Of a stretch of DNA of 17,129 nucleotides, positions 16,801 to 17,129 are shown piece after piece (positions within the stretch are counted from its first letter, which is position 1; each line of letters opens with the position of its first letter). The translations under genes were made by a program, and so were the position numbers. The stretch comes from Verrucomicrobiales bacterium (GTDB lineage: Bacteria > Verrucomicrobiota > Verrucomicrobiia > Verrucomicrobiales > DEV007): assembly GCA_013003335.1 (NCBI GenBank), contig JABDJT010000001.1, positions 1-17,129 of the forward strand, read 5' to 3'. The notes below the pieces were generated by a model. That model was given only the letters and a program-made list of their open reading frames with translations, ran no database searches and was not told the origin of the DNA.

Positions 16801-17011
16801 GATGACCGGCTGCGTCCTCGTCAGCCTGCTCACCGGCAGGAAAAAAGGCGTCGAATCCACCCTCGGCCCACTTTCATCCAAGGACGCCAAGGCCCACTAT
16901 GAGTATCTTTGCGAGATCGGATATGCCCCGGCCCGGGCCCAGATGCATGGATTTTTCCTGGGAGAAGCAGATTTGGAGAAATTCCGGTCGGTGGAGTGGA
17001 GCGAGGTGTGA
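4835..17011 (+). CDS. Hybrid highly reducing PKS-NRPS megasynthase with C-terminal AAR-like reductive release domain
   Basis: A single 4058-residue cytoplasmic enzyme. Domain order with residues from the ATG at 4835: KS 10-437, AT 545-840, DH 903-1182, C-methyltransferase 1200-1590, structural KR 1619-1812, ER 1822-2157, KR 2168-2392, ACP 2431-2523, condensation 2548-2999, adenylation 3019-3557, PCP 3568-3647, acyl-ACP-reductase-like 3660-4058. The PKS half has every activity needed to build a saturated, methyl-branched chain and no loading module. One module of this kind suggests iterative use, as in fungal PKS-NRPS enzymes (inference). The NRPS half should add one amino acid, probably glycine. 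Both carriers keep their phosphopantetheine serines (S2479, S3602). The last domain should release an aldehyde. A GTG at 4781 gives an 18-residue extension that is unlikely, because the KS begins normally just after the ATG. The adenylation domain carries an in-frame palindromic-repeat insertion of about 50 residues. No phosphopantetheinyl transferase, thioesterase, transporter or regulator is in the window. Confidence 0.93.
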   Translation: MSQADQPTREPLAIIGIGCRLPGGVTGPDSFWNLLIEGKSGIREVPEDRWNRERWYHENVEIPSKMITKWGGFIDGHDQFDAQFFGISPREALRMDPQQRWLLETAYESLEDAGIPAPSLKGKDVGVFVGIASNDYANVAQSDPKNVDVHTNSGSTLSIASNRIAYLMDFRGPAVSVDTACSSALVAINLACESIWTGSSEMALAGGVNALLTPDASIGFSKATMLSPTGQCFAFDDRANGYVRGEGAGMFAIKPLSKAQADGDRIYCTIKAAVINQDGNTSSMTVPGVETQAEMLRIAYDQAGMEPKRVRYMEAHGTGTPVGDPIETRALGMVLSDGRDEDDTCLIGSVKTNVGHLESGSGVAGVLKAALVLYHDTVPKNLNFKNPNPNIPFDEFKLEVVTENQPIPRLGDFPAVAAVNSFGFGGTNSHIVLEEAPGSNGQSPGKPKQPGKKKADRPVMLPISARTDEGLREMAARYRRFLRENNEDLLEDIAANAGKHREHMESRLTVLGRNRDEICHELTEWLALNPGENVIAGKPGGEVNPLVFVFTGQGAQWWKMGQELIEREPVFRGVLEEIDTHLKPMAGWSLIDEMTKDEEFSQINRTNIAQPAIFGLQVALAELWKSWGIEPSKVVGHSVGEVAAAYVAGIYTMEDAVKVIYHRSRLQDQTGGNGKMVAVGLSASEAKKAIGEHADKVQVAVINSPGMVTIAGDTEPLKKVIEPLEEAGKFVRWLRIDYAFHTHQMEPIKTELLEVLKDIKPMASKIPYISTVTGGICEGTKVDAEYWWQNVREAVLFSPAITGLIRSGEDSFLELGPHPALQNPIMECLSEQSRKGVYFSSLTRKTDESIMMLTNLAKMQQHGYEIDWDAVNQADGKFVDLPNYTWQHETFWLESEEGEYLRCADFEHPLLGLRQTAPKPTWRFECDPRYFTWLDDHRFWDSVVFPASGYGEIGLAVARKMFPGENYVVEELEMKKALFVSETNVPTVEVVFDSDTRVFQIFSSTSTRKEWELNSQGVLRKQPVPVQEKPMDFELLKKGLDDHFTHGEYYDDYEEAGYQFQPLFRHLQEVWRKPGESFAEILTPEGLLDSVPEFHVHPAVLDAYFHVVKGGQKPPEGAKATDYFYLPAAISSIRLYQDRPPRRVFGHAKVDTSNEREHLSADIDLYDEEGILIAQVFGFRADRVEQGESDDLEKATYQASWEIARLKGTRVKGSAGLPDPDKIVAAANEVMPALYEERQLNEHYEKFMPLIDQASRQFIVNAYFNLGWQPQVGDKVEVREHVRELDIADQHERLVYGQLTALEEGGWLRKAGEETWEVISVPEETCAEELLDQLEEELPRFASEVELQRQAGPNLAGVLTGTYDPIEVLFPGGSSDMMERFYREGADFPVLNGQVLAALERAVADLPERRAIRVLEIGAGTGSLTQRILPAFPADRTEYLFTDTGPLFVANAKDKFGEQYPFVEYAMFDVEKDPVDQGIEPHNYDIIIASNVIHATADLKQTLNVVRRCLAPDGLFMFVEVTWRRAPLDNVFGLLPGWWRFTDTDLRERSALLSRSRWESLLTECDYRDVTSFISSPKPEEDQEACLIARAPEPVEIPVEEPVDEEQLVESESPADEEKPKLEVYLVMSDYSGVGKALETTLEERGVKVILTGGYAAEVEERIEELESDGDVTRVIVHALSLDHPRTDKLDAETLNRAQDTGVRSVHNLVKMITAREWDSKPKLFFLTRGTMPVMEADELPGLASAPITGILRVANNEFQDFQWTQVDLDPDGSEYELQDLADEILMSDRELEVAFRGDHRYARRVHRVKTEDLPPLTTNAVLENGEVLPYRLQIDKPGILTNLSLNLTTRRDPDPDEIEIQIKAGGINFRDVMKALGMYPGNPVDLKWFGDDFSGEVVRVGKNVKDLKPGDNVVGMAPYCFRSYVTVHRNLVFRKPDTMSHADAATLPTVFLTTHYAINELARMRKGERILIHAGTGGVGQAAIQIAQHLGLEIFSTAGSPEKRQMLRDQGVDHVLDSRSLEFADRIMEITNGEGVDAVLNSLAGDFIPKNFSVLRTFGRYLEIGKVDVYGNSKIGLEPLRNNISLFIIDLAQHLQDKPDYIAEMFSDLEKMFYAETYQPLPNKTFPITDVVDAFRYMAAGKHVGKNVLDFDVPEIQVGPATEEGHKFNPEGTYLITGGAGGFGLELAGWMAQNGARHFALMSRSGPKDDALDKIAALQKMGSSVMDARGDVTKREDIDQIVAEIQKTDAKLIGVIHGAMVLDDEFIVELDEERFDNVLLPKMLGAWHLHQATLGIPLEHFISFSSFSAVIGAVKQSNYNAGNCFLDQLSYYRRSQGLPALTFNWGALTGAGFVDRNEKTKEYLQLVGLGSTDMDETLELFSRGIPTDAVQLGCARVDWAALGRFSPSVGQSEMFKYVVPRSGGSGGESMAARILEAPADKRMGMVEDVIAQQVGAVLGTDSGRIDKDTPLTNLGLDSLMAIELVNRIEDKMGMSMPMGSVLNGPNIRDLATPVLEKLLESGGGEAAGAGDGSIEYVEFEATGEMPARFPLSEGQRALWFLNRFAPDSSAYNLIFSGKFTPLLDIDAMKRAFSLLFERHPELDVTFTTENGEPVQVMQTGRTVDFREHDCTKLNDTELKKLISDHANRPFDLERGPVVRLELFRTADNAHVALFSMHHIVSDAWSVAVLMQDLIEYYFSMKSGRTPQVEHLPASYADFVNWETAHLESTAGEAMFDYWKDSLEGAPLTLDLPTDRPRPAVQTFSGATHGFQLDDELTEAITDLSKAHSATLFTTTLSAFEILMHRYCQQDDLVVGVPLAGRSQSEVQNLVGYFINPVPVRSTIEDDPTIADYLERNRDQVNGAIENQQYPLAKMVDRLQVPRDPGRSPMFQVSFSMERIPGLDEQGIAVFLIGQGGHKFHVGDLTMETIDLTTRQAQFEITLVVEEAGGHLFGCWQYNRDLFEAETIAELSGLYEQVLRGMVDNPGAKISEINLLSDKEAEEILVNRNATTAAYPSDKLLHELVAEVAGANDETAAILCGDDRISYGSLNRHANGIAKKLIAEGVKVGDNVGVLVNRSPEMVAALLGVLKAGATYVPLDPEFPAERLTQMLHDAAPKAVLCSADCKDTTSAEWHTFDVATIEPTADPPAVSGVTPDSLAYIIYTSGSTGTPKGVEISHKAAVNFLTSMQNEPGFTAKDRLLAVTTLSFDISLLEMFLPLITGAKVVIADKQDVKDGRRLANLLNEEDVTVMQATPATWQMLLDSGWEGKSDLRIFCGGEALKRDLANVLVNSAKEVWNLYGPTETTVWSTIEQVTESDDNITVGKPIQNTQVYILDANRNPVPDGFTGELWIGGDGLARGYRNRPDLTNEAFQEIELPIHEPTGSVHQTDPIDSNSGDSADEIVGRVSRPVTSTPDQSPTAKAPATKPIRLYRTGDLARWNRDGVLECLGRVDFQVKVRGVRIELGDIEAQLAHHPQISQAVVTKREDLPSGEGLVAYLITNTGETPELTELRSFLAEKLPASYIPAHFQAVDDFPLTPNKKIDRKRLPAPNFGGGRGTATGEKVDPRTPTEQKLWDIFHHQFEREDFGITDNFFEMGGDSLLALRIVVETSEAFNREVPVDAFLRYPSIEQLAKYLETVDETDSLAAGEDAEELSLDHLDHIEVRFAGGDLPQVDAVALTYVPEILTSFAGVPRDEIAERWFAGKPTLTNVYELPQGKIGVIMLPRFEVDFYKDPDGVKQPILDSLELAAKIGAKTVSLTGVIPSATDHGRDIVGWIEEAGDSSKFPAITTGDATRAATVVRSVEGALEKSGRDMEGEILAAVGLGSIGLGTLNLTLDVLPHPKRLILCDPYQNEEQMARIRDEVRAGGYQGEIDVVANGGALPPEVFQASFIVASTNLPGVLDIGSLKPGTIVVDYSFPPIFRPAEAIRRFASKQDILFTTGGELSIGATVPETVYLPENADEMASTDGSLENGILRFLAARDKTEMTGCVLVSLLTGRKKGVESTLGPLSSKDAKAHYEYLCEIGYAPARAQMHGFFLGEADLEKFRSVEWSEV
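4862..6145 (+). other. Domain: ketosynthase (KS)
   Basis: Starts at PLAIIGIGCRLPGG. The active-site cysteine is in VDTACSSALVAI (C181, codon 5375-5377). The histidines are in EAHGTGTPVGDP (H316) and KTNVGHLESGSG (H356). It ends at FGFGGTNSHIVLEEAPG. All three catalytic residues are present, and cysteine rather than glutamine marks a condensing KS, not a decarboxylating loading KS. A KS-AT linker follows to about 6460. Confidence 0.95.
6467..7354 (+). other. Domain: acyltransferase (AT), probably malonyl-specific
   Basis: Begins VFVFTGQGAQWWKMG. The nucleophile is in GHSVGEVAAAY (S638, codon 6746-6748). The specificity segment reads YAFH (Y738-H741) before THQMEP. AFH with GHSVGE favours malonyl-CoA over methylmalonyl-CoA, which normally shows YASH and GHSQGE. 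This agrees with branching coming from the C-methyltransferase. Confidence 0.9.
7543..8380 (+). other. Domain: dehydratase (DH)
   Basis: Double-hotdog DH. The catalytic histidine is in DDHRFWDSVVFPASGY (H937, codon 7643-7645) and the catalytic aspartate in HPAVLDAYFHVV (D1102, codon 8138-8140). The usual HxxxGxxxxP motif reads HxxxDxxxxP, so the glycine is replaced by aspartate. Both catalytic residues remain, so activity is plausible. The GYQFQPLF stretch corresponds to the family GYxYGPxF motif. Confidence 0.85.
8432..9604 (+). other. Domain: SAM-dependent C-methyltransferase (cMT)
   Basis: The SAM-binding motif is VLEIGAGTGSLT (E1416). Further motifs are YLFTDTGPLFVANAKDKF, MFDVEKDP, NVIHATADLKQTL with the likely catalytic histidine H1494, and MFVEVTWRR with the likely catalytic glutamate E1520, matching the His/Glu pair known in PKS C-methyltransferases. 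The LLPGWWRFTDTDLR stretch is typical of cMT domains in highly reducing PKSs. It would methylate the alpha carbon of the beta-ketoacyl-ACP. Confidence 0.9.
9689..11305 (+). other. Domains: structural (non-catalytic) KR followed by enoylreductase (ER)
   Basis: After an acidic linker (about 9605-9685) comes a Rossmann-like half-KR lacking an intact nucleotide-binding loop (SDYSGVGKAL). The MDR-type ER follows from about 10298, with INFRDVMKALGMYP, the NADPH loop GTGGVGQAAIQIA (from G1976), DHVLDSRSLEFADRIM and VLNSLAGDFIPKNFSVL. The loop is canonical, so enoyl reduction is expected. A structural KR before the ER matches the layout of highly reducing PKSs. Confidence 0.88.
11336..12010 (+). other. 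Domain: ketoreductase (KR), B-type
   Basis: NADPH loop TGGAGGFG. Lysine in LLPKMLGAWHLHQ, serine in SFSSFSAVIG, tyrosine in SNYNAGNCFLDQL (Y2320, codon 11792-11794), so the catalytic set is intact. The VLDD motif (within GAMVLDDEF) marks a B-type KR, predicting an R (D) configured hydroxyl before dehydration. Confidence 0.88.
12104..12403 (+). other. Domain: acyl carrier protein (ACP)
   Basis: The phosphopantetheine attachment motif is NLGLDSLMAIEL with S2479 (codon 12269-12271). It is a single carrier between the KR and condensation domains and presents the finished acyl chain to the NRPS half. Confidence 0.92.
12476..13831 (+). other. Domain: condensation (C)
   Basis: Opening motif FPLSEGQRALWFLNRF (residues 2550 on). 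The active-site motif is HHIVSDAWSV with catalytic H2679 and D2683; the usual glycine after the aspartate is alanine. Later motifs are VGVPLAGRSQSEVQNLVGYF and SPMFQVSFSMERIP. Lying directly after the ACP, it should join the polyketide acyl group to the amino acid on the PCP. Confidence 0.92.
14977..15019 (+). repeat. 43-base palindromic repeat, copy 3, in frame inside the A domain
   Basis: Left arm CGAACCAACAGGGT (14977-14990) is identical to copies 1 and 2. Right arm ACCCTATTGATTCG (15006-15019) pairs at 12 of 14 positions. The inner loop has GTTC (14993-14996) / AAAC (15000-15003). As in copy 1, AATTC follows. It is translated as EPTGSVHQTDPIDSNS, while the same frame of copy 1 would read EPTGFVCQTDPVDSNS. 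It lies between adenylation motifs A6 and A7 without breaking the frame. Confidence 0.88.
15051..15070. repeat. Second palindrome type inside the A-domain insertion
   Basis: GACGGGTC (15051-15058) and GACCCGTC (15063-15070) are perfect reverse complements around a 4-base TCCC loop. It lies 31 bases after palindrome copy 3 and encodes part of GRVSRPVT. No second copy of this exact palindrome is seen in the window. The tight GC-rich hairpin looks like a REP-type element. Confidence 0.75.
15536..15775 (+). other. Domain: peptidyl carrier protein (PCP)
   Basis: TEQKLWDIFHHQF opening helix, then DNFFEMGGDSLLALRIV with the attachment serine S3602 (codon 15638-15640). It carries the activated amino acid and then the acyl-aminoacyl intermediate that the terminal domain is expected to release. 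Confidence 0.92.
15812..17008 (+). other. Domain: acyl-ACP reductase (AAR)-like terminal release domain
   Basis: About 390 residues that do not match a thioesterase or the usual SDR-type thioester reductase. They align from memory with the cyanobacterial long-chain fatty acyl-ACP reductase (about 340 residues) in several ordered blocks. These are an ITTGDATRAATVVRSVEGAL segment like its FTTGNTHTAYVICRQVEAA, a Rossmann loop AAVGLGSIGLG (residues 3823-3833), ASFIVASTNLPGVLDIGSLK like its ADFIVWVASMPQGVVIDPATL, and TTGGELSIG like its LNGGVVEH. A MTGCVLVSLLTG block holds C3993 (codon 16811-16813) where AAR has its acyl-enzyme cysteine, and YLCEIGYAP resembles the C-terminal helix. Inferred reaction: transfer of the acyl-glycyl chain from the PCP to the cysteine and NADPH reduction to a free aldehyde. 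Substrate and activity are unproven. Confidence 0.72.
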
Positions 17012-17020
17012 TTGAATTGT

Positions 17021-17054
17021 GATTGCAGAAATAGCACTGTTAGTCTCTGCGATT
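17021..17054 (+). terminator. Weak hairpin after the megasynthase, possible terminator
   Basis: GATTGCAGA (17021-17029) can pair with TCTGCGATT (17046-17054) over nine positions, two of them G-U, around a 16-base loop. It begins 9 bases after the stop codon. Only CCCTTT follows, so the T-tract is poor. It may be a terminator or a chance hairpin. The remaining bases to 17129 show no other feature. Confidence 0.3.
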
Positions 17055-17129
17055 CCCTTTCAAGTGGTTGTTTTCAGAAGCAAGGATCACGGTCGCGACA
17101 TCCGACACAGGATCGACGCCTCCAAGGAC

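Noticed and set aside
15812..17008. Terminal domain as a standard SDR-type thioester reductase or thioesterase
   Set aside because: No N-terminal TGxxGFxG reductase motif, no Tyr-x-x-x-Lys pair and no GxSxG nucleophile were found. The blocks fit AAR better.
1..17129. CRISPR arrays, tRNA or rRNA genes, insertion sequences
   Set aside because: No regularly spaced direct repeats, no cloverleaf or rRNA-like segments and no transposase gene were seen.

Overview
The window comes from a moderately GC-rich bacterial chromosome, probably of the Planctomycetes-Verrucomicrobia-Chlamydiae group. The basis is an adjacent pair of secreted proteins typical of those bacteria: a large cytochrome c-type protein with the DUF1587/1595/1592/1588/1585 series, and a twin-arginine DUF1552 protein. 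Lineage is inferred from gene content only.

Layout. Positions 1-487 (minus strand) hold the N-terminal part of an HTTM / vitamin K-dependent gamma-carboxylase-like membrane protein that runs off the left edge. Positions 488-776 are a divergent intergenic region ending in a 43-base palindromic repeat just before the next start codon. Positions 777-4530 hold the cytochrome/DUF1552 pair, a likely operon. Positions 4531-4834 are intergenic and carry a second copy of the palindrome plus other inverted repeats. Positions 4835-17011 are one giant gene for a 4058-residue hybrid polyketide synthase-nonribosomal peptide synthetase. The last 118 bases hold only a weak hairpin.

The megasynthase reads KS-AT-DH-cMT-(structural KR)-ER-KR-ACP-C-A-PCP followed by an unusual C-terminal domain. 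The PKS half has the domain order of a highly reducing, C-methylating iterative synthase, as in fungal PKS-NRPS hybrids. The adenylation pocket reads DILQFGLVWK by manual alignment, close to the known glycine code. The terminal domain is neither a thioesterase nor the usual SDR-type thioester reductase. It resembles the cyanobacterial long-chain acyl-ACP reductase (AAR) of alkane biosynthesis, including its catalytic cysteine. The inferred product is a reduced, possibly methyl-branched fatty acyl-glycine released as an aldehyde.

The second unusual feature is a small repeat family: three 43-base palindromes at 722-764, 4553-4595 and 14977-15019, with identical 14-base left arms and a smaller inner stem. 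The third copy, with a different palindrome 31 bases after it, lies in frame inside the adenylation domain and accounts for much of an approximately 50-residue insertion, much like the protein-coding palindromic elements of Rickettsia.
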